DNA from: Phoebastria nigripes | Taxonomy: Eukaryota; Chordata; Aves; Procellariiformes; Diomedeidae | Reading direction: 5' to 3' | Length of the DNA stretch: 64,000 nucleotides | Assembly: GCA_035582835.1 (NCBI GenBank) | Contig: JAYKAV010002948.1 | Location: 544,804 to 608,803 of the forward strand | Part shown: in pieces, positions 12,921 through 33,876 of the stretch | Layout of the letters: each line of letters opens with the position of its first letter | How positions within the stretch are numbered: the first letter of the stretch is position 1 | The notes under the pieces: generated by a model | What the model saw: only the letters and a program-made list of their open reading frames with translations | The model's database searches: none | What the model was told of the DNA's origin: nothing | Program-made: the position numbers and the translations under genes

Positions 12921-15900
12921 TTGAGTAAGTGCTTACAGGATCAGCATCTGTGAAAGGAAACTGATCTGCTAAAGCAAAATCCATATAAAGTTATCTCTGT
13001 GCCTGTAATATGCCTTAAAAATGCAAACTTGTTTCACACCAATTTCTGAGCAGGAAAATTTTGGCAAAGAGTGCAAGCCACTGTAAGATAAAATGTTGGA
13101 AAGTAAAAGCACCTTCATGTGTTGTTTCAAACAGACAAGCAGCAGCTTTAATGTGTTTAAGAAGTTCAAAGGGCAAGTTTTTCCCCATATGGAAAATAAA
13201 TGATCACTTTGTGTATTTAACATCTGCATAAGCATAATAGTTGTTCCAGAACCTTTGCAACTCAGCATTTAATAAAATAACTCATTATCGAAACAGAAAT
13301 ATTATTGTTGCCAAAGCAATGTATAAGCATACCATTGGCACACAGAAGCCAGACATGTGAGCAGCAGCCGACTTCCTCACAAACATCCCAGGAGAGGCAG
13401 GTCCTGCTGTGGGCACTCAAGATGCTGCTCTTCCACGCTGCTGTGTGCAGCCACTGCTGGTGTACATTGTAGGGACTTCAGAATATCTTGGTTGATGCAC
13501 AGAAGAAATTATGTAGCCCTCTTTCCAGTTGCAATGATTATGAGATAAAAGACCCTGAAAAATAGAGGAAAATTAGTCACGTCATTGGGCTTTGACTGGA
13601 GATACTCAGGCAGAATAAAGCCTCATTTTGAAAAGTAAGTGTTACATCTTGCTTTAGGTCACTGCGAGAGCTGTTCTGTTCTCAAAGCAGTGTGTGATAA
13701 ACAAGCTGTTTGTTGTACCCACCTCAGCAAGGCCTAATGCTTGACAAAGTGCATATCTGCTCCTTGCTTTTAAACATTAAGAAAATTAAAGCGTACAAGG
13801 AAACAGGTGAACACCCCACTGCCCCCCAGATTTGAGACTTTGTGCTGCTTTCATGTCGGTATCATATGGGTGAGCATAGAACCCCATGGAGAGAGAAGAT
13901 AAGTGTTGCTATAAATACATTAAGCCCAGGAAATTCTCATCATCATTTGAACCCTTCAAGGTGGGATTCTTCTTCTTTTGCAATCTGACATGCTTCTGCC
14001 ATCAGGTCCTGGTCTGTTAGTACTGCTGCCTAACAACAAGAAAGGGCACTTCAGATTCCAGAAAGCNCGCAGAAGTTATTTAGATTAAGGAAGACAAGAC
14101 TAATGGTGTGGTATAAAACTGAACACCCTTGAGCTAAAGTGCAGTGATTGATTTTTAGAAGTAAGTTTAATACTAACAATGCATTATGTTGGAAAAATAT
14201 TCTGTGTTCCAGAATATTCCTTGTTTACTACTGGAAGAAAACTATAGGAAATTAACAGGATTTTCTTTGCACTGGTGATATTTATAAGTCAGCTCATAAT
14301 TCCCAAAACAAGCCATACTTCCACTGAAGTCAACTGTAAGGTTTCAGTAAAAACCAAAATCCAGCTATCAGTTAATAGGAGTAAATTAAATTAGAGAAAG
14401 AAGACCTAGATCTTGGTACATTGAAGAAATTTTCAAAAATGATTGTTCTTGATGCCATTATGACATTATTCTGCCAAGTTTAACGAGCCCTGGCATTTGT
14501 AGCTGCTTAGATTTCTGTGGTAGCTGTGAGGGGTGTTGNGGCTATAAGGTAGCCTGGACTTTTAAATACTGTTGTTATGCTTACCATTTTTTGAAATTCT
14601 GTCATGAATATATGGTTCTGTTCAGGACAGACTTACTCTTTCACCCTCATTCTCCTAAATGGAGTGTTTAAAAATACTATTCTGTATTTCAGTATATTAA
14701 AAGGTGATAAATTGTTCCTGTCTTAGTCAACCTGCTGAATGAAGGCATCATAAAGTAAGTAGATTAACTGGTATTTGTCATTTTTAATCATTTTGTACCA
14801 TTCCTCCCACAGCTATCACAGGCTGATATAGTGGTGTGGTACAATATACATCAGTTACACTCAGGAACTCTGACGTTTCCACTTAAAATACCTTTTTCTA
14901 TTAAAAAAAAAGTGTGGTTTATTGTCTTATCCAGTATCCTGGTGACATGTGAGACTTAATAGTATTTAGTGACAGCAAATAAATTGGAATCCCCATGCAA
15001 AGCCAAATATCCCATAGATTCTTCATCTATNCCGTGAAAGTGAACGTTGCTGCCATAATAATTGTGTTATTTTGCAGTCTGGAAAGCTATTTTTGGAGGA
15101 TTTGTGGGTACTACTTTGTTCACATGTCTGGAATAATAAAAAATTATAGAGGTAGCCAAGGGTTACTAAGAGGCCTTCTTGAGGAGGAGTTCCTTTTACT
15201 CATGTACTGCAGCAGTATATTTGCATGACTATATTTGAGTGCTCTTTTCCCCTGAAGAACTTTAATTCTCTATGTTACTGGCCACACACCACTGAAAAAT
15301 AAATTTAAAACCAAAGCAAAATCCAATATATAATATACTACTGGAGAAAAATAGGATAAATAAGGAGATTGATTTATGTTCCAGAGCTCTTCGATAGGAT
15401 GGAATATTTTAGGTGGAAATGCACAGCTGATCCTTGGGTGCTGCCCACAGTGTCAACCTACCATAGTCATGTTGGGCTAGTTGTCTTAATCCCAAATCTT
15501 GCAAGTAGTTTAGTCCCAAGTTTTTTGTTAAAATATGCCAAGCAGGCACCTGAATTTGAATGATAAAATTTTCAGGAGACTTTGCCTCCGTCCTTACCTT
15601 CAATTGAGATGTAAAACAATACTGAAATATCCCCATTGGTCATAAATTACAGCTCATATTTTAAATATGCCTGTTTGATAGTTCTTGGGGATGGACTTAA
15701 GTATAATAATGGTTTTTCAACACAGTAACTTGACATCCAGAAGTACCTGTCCATAGCAAAAGATGTACTAGAAAGTCCGGAGAAAAATTTCATCCAGATA
15801 CATGCTACCTCCCAGACCATACCCAGGAGTTGTCTAGGAAGGTGTTATTTGACCCAGGCCAAAAGGATGCCAGTGGCAGTCCTCACAGTTTACTGACGTA

Positions 15901-18900
15901 GACCATCGAGTAACAGTGCTATTCCCTGGCGCGGTGTGATTTGCTAGGGGTCTAGCTGAGTCACACTGAGTGGGATTAACTCCAGAGGCTAAGTTAGACA
16001 GGCTTTTTTCCCCAACCCAGTGTGGTTTCTACTTAGTTTTAGCCGCCAAAGCCGTGGCACTGTTGGCCACTGATGGATGATTAGATAATAAAGGTGAGTG
16101 ATGTCTGGCCCCATTACAATCAATCATGCCTTAGCTTCAGCGGAGCCAGAGCCACATTCCCAGCACTGAGCAGAGAGGAGACTGTTACTTGTGGCAAAAC
16201 AATGCCCAGCAGTCCTACAATTCTTCTGTTCTTTTGATTTTGCTCTCTTACTTCAAAAAAACAAACATATGGTAGTGGCAGTATTTCTATCTTAAAATCT
16301 GAAGACCTGAAAAGCTGATTTTGAAGTGGATTATGTTGGTGATTACCAGAACACATTTCTTTCTTACACATCTACATATTTCTTCTATTAAGGATTATTT
16401 TTCNGATTACCAAGAGTACAGTGTGTTAGCAAACACTTTTACAGAAGAAGGTTATTTGAGTATTTCCCTTTGCCCTAGATTGTGGACAAGGTTAGAGTAA
16501 ATAGACTGCAATGGACAAATGATTTTACAAAAAAGATTATGCAGTGGTTTTTGTTCCTCCAGCTTCATACTGTAATTCTTTTAATTGTCTCCATTGCATT
16601 ATAATAAAGCTTTTATCTTAGTTTTGTATATGTTCTAAAAAACTATATAAATGCTGCAACCAATGCTCAGTGATAAATACAACATAGTTTCTATTAATAT
16701 TTTAAATTATTTTCTTGGGAAATATCTGTGGTGAAGCAAAGGTTGCTAGGTGAGCTACCAGACTCGTCACTGGGAGTTAGGGCTATTTGATGCAAAAGAA
16801 AAAAAAAATACCTACAGAGTTGTCTAAATACAGATTTTTTTTTTTTTTTACTAAATTAAGCATTCACGTTTGAAAATTTTGGTCTACAAAAAGACCTACT
16901 CTTTGGGTGTGATAAAAGGAGCGTTTTGTCATTTTCTACAGATTTGAGGCACCTGTAAGTGCAAACAAGGATCCTGGGATGCAAATCAGTATCACGCTTC
17001 CCAGTCTTTAAAATAATTAAAATCTGAAAGAACACATGCTTTATTCTTACTTTTGTGTCAAAAATGTCTCCTGTTGAAGCCAATGAAAAACTTTTGGAAA
17101 ATATCTAGGTCACAAGTATCTCTGAGCATTAAACCTGACAGAATAAGCATTTCTTGTTTTGTTTTGTTTCCTTTTAAGCTGATGTGCTTGCTTAAGGAAT
17201 AATGATGCCTGCTTTATAGATCTCTGGAGAAATTTACCTTGATGTTTTATTTTTTGTCTATGATAGAATGGATTATCAAGTGTGCATTTAATGACACTTT
17301 GATTGGTGTCCCATAGGTATCTGAGCTATTTCATTTGCTTGGTTTTGATTACATCTCCTGTTATAGCCTTTTCATTGCTTTGTCAATATAAGCCAAATAC
17401 AATCACTTAGCAGACACTGCTAAAAATATGACTCCTTAAAAATATGACAGAAAAGGTCAATTTAGGTTGACAACACTTTTTTGACACTGCAAACTTAAAC
17501 TCTTTCATACTTGATGAACTGTTCTAATTTTTAAAATGAATAAACCTCCCATAGGGGAATGAAAAATAAAAGATCATTTGAATAAAATTTATTCATCAGA
17601 GCCTGACAAAACTCACCTTTCTAAACAAGTTGCTTCAGCAGCGATTTCAGTTCTTAAAAAATTTCAGACATGAAATTCAGTTCAAATTTCTATATTTCTG
17701 AAAAAGGTAACAATTAATCCAAAGAAAGAATATATAAAAAGCTGGGTTTGCTGCAAATTTATTTTTTTATCTCAAAAATTGTTTTTAAAGTTTCCTATCT
17801 AGTTTATTTTCACATTTTAAGACAATGAGGTCTTCATACTCCACCTCTCCATAGACAGGGTTTTGTTACTTCTGGGTAGAATGCAGCACAGTATCAAGCC
17901 CTTAACGTGCTACACTCTTCCACTTGAAGAAAAGGTTGAAGTGCAAGTCATTTTAAAGAAAGCCCACAGGAGAAATTTATGAGCTTTTTCTATGGGAGAG
18001 CGCTTATTCTCCATGCNGCTTTTGTCAAACATTTTTAACAAATTGTAATAACCTTTGTCATATCTCATTTTCTTGCATAAACAAGTCACATTGAAACTAT
18101 AAATGATGGAAAATTTAATCCACATGGCTTGCACTATCAATACTGTTAAACTGTATTCTTTTCCACCATGTCAGCAGTGCATTATCTGTTTTAGAGAAAT
18201 GTTGAAAAGATTACTTTTTAAGGGAGATACCACAGGACCTGCGTAAATGTCCTCCTCACGCCTGCGCTAGCCGATGTTTTCACTTTCAGTTCTTCCTGAA
18301 GCTAGGAAAATGCTCCAGCGTTTGTTTCTCTGCATCCTATTGGAGAGGATATTTCCATCCACCTCCAAGAACTGTCTGCTCAGAGACATCAGGAAGCACA
18401 CTGCAGCTGACGGGAGCTGTCAGGTTTCTGCTGCCTTCCTGTCTTGGGTATGCATGTCTGCTCCAGGTTGCAACGTGGTACACCAGCTCTCAGTCTAACA
18501 GTAGGCATCCTTTCTGCCCTATGGGAATTCAGTGCCTTGCAAATCGTGTGTATCTGTAACAGTAACTCCTAGTCCAGGAGATGCTGTTTTTCTCTGTCCC
18601 CATCAGCTCCACGGCACACTGAAGCTGGGAAGTCTCCCTTTCTCACACACCAAGAGGGGTGAAAGTGCTGACAGCATCTAGCTGAGGTAGGGACCTTGTG
18701 TAGGGCAATCCGCTTATCAAATGTCTGTCTCTGTGCTTTTTGTGAGAACTGTTCACCAAAACTAATAGTCCCAATGGAAGTATTACAGTGCCATGAATGA
18801 CCGTCTCTCTCCTTCCTTTCTTTATAGGGTTTTTACTGAGTATTGTATTCACTTATCTAAACCTGTAGTGGATCTATTGGTGCTATACATCCAGTATAAT

Positions 18901-20494
18901 CTTCAGCACATCTGATGCCTGACACAGATTTTATGCATTCAAGAATTAAAAAGTCATTTAAAGGTGATACTTGGGTACTCAACCCAGCAAGATCCTGATC
19001 ACTGTTAGGAAAACATGGGCACTGCTCCTGGCTGTGGGAAGGAATTACTTATGGAGGGGCTCTAATAGCTTCTTTGTAGACTCAGACCTCATGAATGCAA
19101 ACAACTTTCTGTAAGTTTGCAAGCAACTGCATTAGTCCTGACTTTGTACCAGTGGGAAAAGTAAGAGCTACTTTTTGGTCATAGTTAAGGTTAGCAAAAT
19201 CTTTCAAACATTTTCTACCTTCCATACAAAATCCAGGATAATGGCACTGCCAATGGTTTGCAAACAGTTTTGGTCATAATCCTGAATGTCCTTGCATTTA
19301 TGGGGATTAAATCAGACCTCAAATAATACTGGAACATAACTCTGGTGGTCTAATAGCTTAATTATGTCACTTTAACAGTGATACATTTTTATTATTTACA
19401 GAAGAGGTCATAAAACTGTTTGCAGATGTTTAACTTTTGATTATTTTAATTCTAGCAGTAAATAATGTAGCAAAATAGCTTTTAAAGATCTTCCCTGAGT
19501 GTATTTTTTATGCTTATGATATTCCCTGAGTAATGTTTCAACAATTGCTTTAAGCTGAACATCCTCTTCCATATGAACAGCCCTTAAATCACAAACTATA
19601 GTAAAATTCTGTTGACAATTAAATAAATGGAGAATTGGTAGTTCCTAATTAACCAGTAAGAAAAGTTTATGAGAGGCGGATTGAATAAATATCAAAGCTT
19701 CTGAGTTATATTATCTTTCATAAATTGGCTTTTCTCCAATTAGTGTATGCTTTCAGAAGCAGNGGAATGAGATGAAAGGATCTGCATCAAAACTGATTAC
19801 TGCTGAAACAAAATGGAAGTTGCTGCTTTTGATAAAATACAAGACTATGGCAGTGCTTGAATAATTTTATGGGAAGTTACTGCCTAAGGCATATGTTTTA
19901 CTGTCTGATACTGAATGCATGAGGAAAGACCATCTGTTTTTTTCAGCCTGAACAAATATATGATCCAGATTGAAGCACCAGAGGCCAAATATAATTGCTT
20001 TGTGTTTTGCTTTGTACTACTCTCTACCTACAGCAGCCTCTTCTCGTATAGCATGTATCATAGTACACAGTTCAAATGCTGGCATTCAAAAAGACTTTTT
20101 CCTCTATTGATGGTTATAAAATGACTATCCAGGGCTTAATGCAATCCTCTACACTTCATCTGTCACTGGAGAAATAGTTCATGATAGGAAAGAACAACTT
20201 CTGATACACTTTGACCACCACAGTGTTTGAACCTGAGGGATTTATTTTTGCTGGACAGATCCTTGTTTAACGTCCNGCCAGGTGAAAGGCATTGCTGTAT
20301 CTCCCATGCCTTCAACTCCTGCTGGGGAAAAAGAGAGGTGCTTTCATTGCATGGCCTGAGTAAACAGATTAAATTAAAAAAGGTAAAAAGTGAATCCTGA
20401 CTATTGGTTTACCTTGAAGGAAAGCACATCAGTGGTAAATAAACTACTGAAAATATTCCAGAACACTTAATCCTTTTACTTTTGTTGCTTGTGT
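12921..20494. other. Intron 1 segment without a recognised gene
   Basis: AT-rich intron sequence with short A or T runs near 14905, 16798 and 16830. A stretch at 14310-14350 (TTCCACTGAAGTCAA) resembles an old palindromic amniote repeat, but too little is left to be sure. No exon or RNA gene was seen. Confidence 0.55.
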
Positions 20495-20620
20495 TGTGTT
20501 TTACAGCACCTAGAAGTATGCTTTTAGTCTTGCAAGGCTAATAGGACTGGGTTTCTCCCCTCCCCCAAAGTGCTTACAGTCTAATTTTAGGCATAATATG
20601 CTGAATGGCAGTAAAAAAAG
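20495..20620 (+). repeat. Old amniote SINE/LINE tail relic (tentative)
   Basis: The order CAGCACCTAGAAG, then CCCCAAAGTGCTTACAGTC and TAATTTTAGG follows a widespread amniote interspersed repeat in which a CGCCTAGAGGC-like block precedes CCAAAGAGCTTACAATCTAA. Divergence is high, so this would be an ancient copy. The family name is uncertain. Confidence 0.5.
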
Positions 20621-21054
20621 TGTTCAGTGTTGGAGGGAGGAATGAGGGATAGAGGGGTAAGATTTGAGTGTGCGGGTGGATAAATGCAAACATTTTTCTT
20701 TTGTTCTTTAATAATAATAATTAATAACAATGCTCCATTCCTTGTAGAGTTTCTGGAAAAACTGAGAACAAAAGATTATAGAGGTTTGGAAAAATATCTT
20801 TCCAAGACTATTCTTATGTATTGCTGTGAGGATTGTTTCTGCTTTTCATGGATAATCTGCAGAACTATGTCTACCAGGTGCTAATCTAAACTCCACCTGG
20901 CTTTCCTGAATATTTACCTTTATTTTGATTAATACACTGCTTAACTGTAGTGGTTCCCTCCCCTGACTCACTTTTCCCATCTATTGTGAATTAACACTTT
21001 GNCCACAGTGATCTTCTAAACCACAGTCCTGAGGAACTATGGCAAAGCAAGCGG

Positions 21055-21215
21055 TGGGTGAGTGGAGGATGGTTTTGTGACTGCAGGACTGGGCTGGGAC
21101 TTAAAAGATTCAGGTTTATTCCACATATAAAGACTTTCCGTGTAGCCTTAGGCAAGTCCCTTACCTTTTCTGTGCCGTGGTCTCCAGCTGTGATATGGGA
21201 ACAACAAGCTTTCTT
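21055..21215 (+). repeat. MIR-like CORE-SINE relic
   Basis: The stretch follows the order of the MIR core: GGACTGGGCTGGGACTTAAA and AGATTCAGGTTTATTCC, then GTGTAGCCTTAGGCAAGTCC, CTTACCTTTTCTGTGCC, and finally the CATCTGTAAAATGGGGATAA equivalent in decayed form (AGCTGTGATATGGGAACAA). MIR elements are tRNA-derived and stopped moving long before birds arose, so this is a relic shared in principle with other amniotes. The 5' tRNA-like head is poorly kept. Confidence 0.72.
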
Positions 21216-22114
21216 TTTTCCTGCTGCGTCTGTTTTCTATAATTGTGCTATAAGAGATCTCTTCCAAGTGAAAACTTGTATTATGTGTTTGGACAAGACC
21301 CAGTACAACTGGGCCTCCAATTTAGTTGGTATTACTGGAATACAACTAAACAAGAGCAATTTTTAATACGTAAATACAAAGAAAGCAAGAAAATATCATT
21401 TTAACTGATTCAGGACTAAAGAAATTCAGCAAAAGGAAATGACATCCTTTTACTGTAAATTTTTAGTCACTTCTTAATTTTATTTTGCCCTCTGTGCAAG
21501 CCTTAATGAGGAGAAACCACATTTATGCCTATGCCAGTAAGATGTAATTATAGGGGGGTTGTATCTGAAGACTGTAGCGGCTGAAACTACCAGTAATGTT
21601 CTGGGAGATTTTCCTTTTTTAAGAAGTGGGGGGAAGGGGAGCAAAATTGCTCACAAGGTGGATTTTTGTCACTTGAATTAGTTTTTTATGACACCTTTAA
21701 GCATATATGTACTGATATTTATCTTTCTTTAGTCTGGAAGATAGACTTGCCAATGGTATGTGCCAGAGACGCCCTTTACCCTCCTGGATACTGTTTTATT
21801 TACAGTTCTTGATAGAGCTTATATGCAAGCTCCTACCAGATTTGATTTTCAGAGTAGAACTTCTCCCCAGCAGTTAAGTGATATGCTACAAAATGTGCCT
21901 CCAATGTCTTACCGCATCGCACAACAGATTTTCCACTAGAAGTTCTGAAGAAATGGACTTACTTACATTTTTGTCTAATGTACTGGATATATTACAGCAC
22001 TACTATATTACAGCACTATAGAAAGTCCATATGTTATAAGGGAAAGCAATTTTAGCTCCTGAAGTGCAAGTGGGGGCAGATGCAATAATACATTAATGTT
22101 TGTATCCAGCAGTT
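21216..22114. other. Intron 1 segment, nothing recognised
   Basis: No gene or named repeat was seen. A near-tandem TATTACAGCACTA unit occurs twice around 21990-22020. Confidence 0.6.
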
Positions 22115-22770
22115 AGAATCATAGAAGAATTTAGGTTGGAAAAGGCCTCTTCAGGTCATCTAGTCCAACCTCCTGCTCAAAGCGGAGCTCACTTCAAAGT
22201 CAGACCAGGGGCTTTTCCAGCCAAGTTCTGAAATCTCCAGGGACAGAGGTTTGATAGCCTCGCTGGGGAACTTGTTCCGGTGCTGAACCACCTTCACTTT
22301 GACTCTTTTTTTCTCCTTATAGGTAATCATGAGTTTCTTTCATANGCATATTTCGTCCTCTCTGCCTTCTTTATAAGCAGAATTAGATAGCTGAGGACAG
22401 CAGTCAGAGGTCTCAGCCTCCCTTTGTCCAGGCTGGACAAACCCAGCTCTGCTCAGCCCCTCCTGTACGTCATGAGCTACAGCCCCTGACCACCTTGATG
22501 GCCCTCCACTGGGCTCGCTTGAGTTTGTCCATCTCTCTCCCATGCTGGGGAGCCCCAAACTGGGCACAGCNCTCCAGATGTGGTCTCTCAGATGCCAAAC
22601 AGTGGGAAATAATCTCTTCCCTCAACCTGCTGGATACGTTCTTGCTAGTACAGCTCAGCCTGTGGTTGGGTTTCATTGCCACAAGAGCACATTGCTGAGT
22701 GATGTTCAACTTGGCCACCAGGAACACTCCCCCACACCCCCCAGTACTTTTCTGAAAAGCTGCTTTCTGT
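22115..22770 (-). mobile_element. CR1 LINE 3' fragment, internally deleted
   Basis: On the + strand the stretch starts AATCATAGAAGAATTTAGGT and TCATCTAGTCCAACCTCCTG, the reverse complement of the CR1 3' end. It continues through blocks typical of the CR1 region further upstream: CAGCCTCCCTTTGTCCAGGC, CCCCAAACTGGGCACAGC, CCAGATGTGGTCTCTCAGA and GTTCAACTTGGCCACCAGG. Part of the middle (about 22300-22385) does not follow the family and seems deleted or replaced. The open frames here are antisense or broken and encode no working protein. Confidence 0.88.
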
Positions 22771-31212
<8,442 letters not shown>

Positions 31213-31338
31213 TGTTGTGGTTTAACCCAGCAGGCGGCTAAACATCACACAGCCATTCACTCACTCCCAACCCCCTAGTGGGATGGGGGAGAGAATCGGG
31301 AAAAAAAAAGTAAAATTCATGGGTTTAGATAAAGACAG

Positions 31339-31344
31339 TTTAAT
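31339..31344 (-). terminator. LTR polyadenylation signal ATTAAA
   Basis: ATTAAA on the - strand, followed by CTGTCTTTATCT, in the R/U5 part of the LTR. The equivalent place in the sense-oriented solo LTR reads ATTAGA. Confidence 0.6.
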
Positions 31345-31364
31345 AGGACAGAAAAGGAAGGGGA

Positions 31365-31365
31365 A

Positions 31366-31396
<31 letters not shown>
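31365..31396. repeat. AAT trinucleotide microsatellite within the LTR
   Basis: About ten and a half AAT units on the + strand (ATT on the LTR strand). The solo LTR has only a short ATTATTATT equivalent, so the tract has probably expanded here. Confidence 0.9.
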
Positions 31397-31399
<3 letters not shown>

Positions 31400-31508
31400 G
31401 AATATACAAAATAAGTGATGCACAATGCAATTGCTCACCACTTGCTGACTGATGCCCAGCCAGTTCCCGAGCAGTGGTCACCCCCTTCCCCTGGTCAACT
31501 CCCCCCAG

Positions 31509-31516
31509 TTTATATA
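31509..31516 (-). promoter_or_regulatory. LTR TATA box
   Basis: TATATAAA on the - strand, about 10 bases after the conserved CATCATGCTC block, at the usual U3 position in this LTR type. It would drive transcription antisense to KCNQ5 if still active. Confidence 0.65.
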
Positions 31517-31767
31517 CTGAGCATGATGTCATATGGTATGGAATATCCCTTTGACCAGTTTGGATCAGCTGTCCTGGCTGTGCCCCCTCCCAGCTTCTCA
31601 CAGGCAGGGCATGAGAAGCTGAAAAGTCCTTGACGAGTGTAAGCACTACTTAGCAACAACTAAAACATCAGTGTATTATGAACATTATTCTCATACTAAA
31701 TCCAAAACACAGCGCTATACCAGCTACTAGGAAGAAAATTAACTCTATCCCAGCCGAAACCAGGACA

Positions 31768-31780
31768 GTATCCACCCCTT
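31768..31780 (-). other. Polypurine tract next to the 3' LTR
   Basis: AAGGGGTGGATAC on the - strand lies directly before the LTR's TGTCC start. This is where plus-strand DNA synthesis would have been primed. Confidence 0.65.
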
Positions 31781-32437
31781 ATTCTATACCATCTANGTCA
31801 TNCCCAGGTCCCACACTTTCCAATACATTCCAATTAATCACCACCACTTTTCCTGTCTTTTGATATATAAACACAGATATCATTCCCTTAGTCTATGGGC
31901 CATCCCTCTAAAACGTCCATTGAGTTCATTTAGTCCGTGACTTTGGGCTCCATCTGTCATAACAGTCCTTCAGTGTAGGAGAGATGGTATATGGTGTTGG
32001 ATTGTTGCATGCTGAAGCCAGTTCTGGTTCCATTATCGCTGCACTTGTCTGGTTCTATCATCACTGCACTTTGCTTGGTTTCATCAAAATTCATTCTTCA
32101 TTAATCTGGGTGATTCTTACTGTGATACCGTTGATATATAGCCACCATAGAAGTGATGACATACAGTATTATATAGCAATTAACATCATACAGTTCAAAT
32201 CATTGGCTATTTTCACCCGAAATCAAATCCCCTTGAGGTACACCTCAGACGTCCCCATCCTCTCACATCACCCACCAAGTGCACCCAGGTCCTTGAGCAA
32301 AAGCAATCCCACGGATGGGTTTGCCTTTGCCCGAGGCAGGACTAACCCAGACTGTCTTCCCCAGCATATTTTTATGTGCACTACAGGGACTTTATCCCCT
32401 TTACAGTATGTAAAAGTTTTGATTGGGCAGGGCCAGC

Positions 32438-33349
32438 TCAATTGGCAGATCCCCTAGTGTTGACTAACCAGGTGGCCTTTGCTAAATGTGTATCCCAATG
32501 TTTGAATGTCCCACCACCCATTGCTCTCAGTGTAGTCTTTAACAGTCCATTGTATCGTTCGATTTTCCCGGAGGCTGGTGCATGATAGGGGATGTGATAT
32601 ACCCACTCAATGCCATGCTCCTTGGCCCAGGTNTCTATGAGGTTGTTTTGGAAATGNGTCCCGTTGTCTGACTCAATTCTTTCTGGGGTGCCATGTCGCC
32701 ATAGCACTTGCTTTTCAAGGCCCAGGATAGTGTTCCAGGCAGTGGCATGGGGCACAGGATATGTTTCCAGCCATCCAGTGGTTGTTTTCACCACAGTGAG
32801 CACATAGAGCTTGCCTTGGCGGGTTTGTGGGAGTGTGATATAATCAATCTGCCAGGNCTCCCCATATTTATATTTCAACCACCGTCCTGCATACCAGAGA
32901 GGCTTTATTCGCTTGGCTTGCTTGATTGCAGCGCATGTTTCACATTCATGGATAACCTGTGCAATAGCGTCCATGGTCAAGTCCACCCCTCGATCTCGAG
33001 CCCANCTATATGTTGCATCTCTTCCTTGATGGCCTGAGGTGTCATGGGNCNNCNGAGCTATGAATAATTCACCCTTATGTTGCCAGTCCAGATCTACCTG
33101 AGCCACTTCAATCTTAGCAGCCTCATCCACCTGCTCGTTGTTTTGATGTTCTTCATCAAAGATGAAGATCATCTTCATGGCCCGACTCTTGGGTACATGA
33201 GCATCTATGTGATGTACTTTTACAACCAGGTTCTCTACCCGGGCAGCGATATCTTGCCACAATGCAGCAGCCCAGATGGATTTGCCTCTGCGCTGCCAAT
33301 TGCTCTGCTTCCATTGCTGCGACCATCCCCACAGGGCATTTGCCACCAT
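32438..33349 (-). pseudogene. pol: ERVL-like pol fragment: end of RNase H plus integrase
   Basis: This 303-codon open frame holds the C-terminal part of RNase H (residues about 1-80; likely active-site Asp at 75), then the integrase. The integrase zinc-binding module shows His102 and His107 followed by Cys136 and Cys139. The catalytic core has Asp169, Asp228 and Glu264, with exactly 35 residues between the last two, the D,D(35)E pattern. The frame ends at TGA (32438-32440), although similarity to the integrase C-terminal region seems to continue to about 32260, so the end is truncated. Seven codons contain ambiguous bases. The start shown is simply the first Met after an upstream in-frame TAA at 33389-33391 and is not a real start. 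In a retrovirus this would be released from Gag-Pol and insert the DNA copy; here it is a relic. Confidence 0.9.
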
Positions 33350-33423
33350 CCATGAGTCAGTATAAAGATAAAGTACTGGCCACTTTTCTTATTCAGCAAT
33401 GTCTAAAGCTAGCTGGATGGCTT

Positions 33424-33876
33424 TCAGCTCTGCAAACTGGCTCGATTTACCTTCTCCTTCAGCAGTTTCTGCAACTTGTCGTATAGGACTCCACACAGCA
33501 GCCTTCCATGCTTTCCCACAAGACGACAGGACCCATCAGTGAACAGGGCATATTGCTTCTCATTTTCTGGTAGTTTATTATACAGTGGGGCCTCCTCAGC
33601 ACGTGTCACCTCCTCCTCTGGCGATGTTCTGAAATCTTTGCCTTCTGGCCAGTTCGTGATCACTTCCAAGATTCCTGGGCAACTGGGGTTTCCTATTTGG
33701 GCCCGTTGTGTGATCAGCGCGACCCACTTACTCCACGTAGCATTGGTTGCATGATGTGTACAGGGGACCCTCCCTTTGAACATCCAGCCCAGCACCGGCA
33801 GTCGGGGTGCCAGGAGGAGCTGTGCTTCAGTACCAACCACTTCCGAAGCAGCTCGAACTCCTTCATATGCTGCCAA
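33424..33876 (-). pseudogene. pol: ERVL-like pol fragment: RNase H N-terminal part
   Basis: A 150-codon open frame on the - strand with the connection domain followed by the start of RNase H. The TDGS motif at residues 113-116 includes the first catalytic Asp (114). After about residue 122 the sequence leaves the family, and the matching reading continues in another frame, so a frameshift lies near 33420-33520. The next segment, in the integrase frame, has a TAA at 33389-33391. Upstream, to about 33978, further pol similarity is found in yet another frame. RNase H of this copy is therefore broken at least twice. Confidence 0.85.

Larger units (their letters stand above)
31213..31767 (-). repeat. 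3' LTR of the antisense provirus (555 bases)
   Basis: On the - strand the LTR begins TGTCCTGGTTTCGGCTGGGA and ends in TTAAACCACAACA, so it has TG...CA ends. U3 holds the conserved ATTCCATACCATATGACATC block, followed by a TATA box. R or U5 holds an ATT trinucleotide tract, an ATTAAA signal and the end GCCGCCTGCTGGG. The layout matches the solo LTR at 44302-44871. No target duplication can be checked because the 5' end of the provirus is missing. Confidence 0.93.

Noticed and set aside
31984..32457. 157-codon open frame on the + strand
   Set aside because: It lies antisense to the 3' part of the provirus and has no features of its own.
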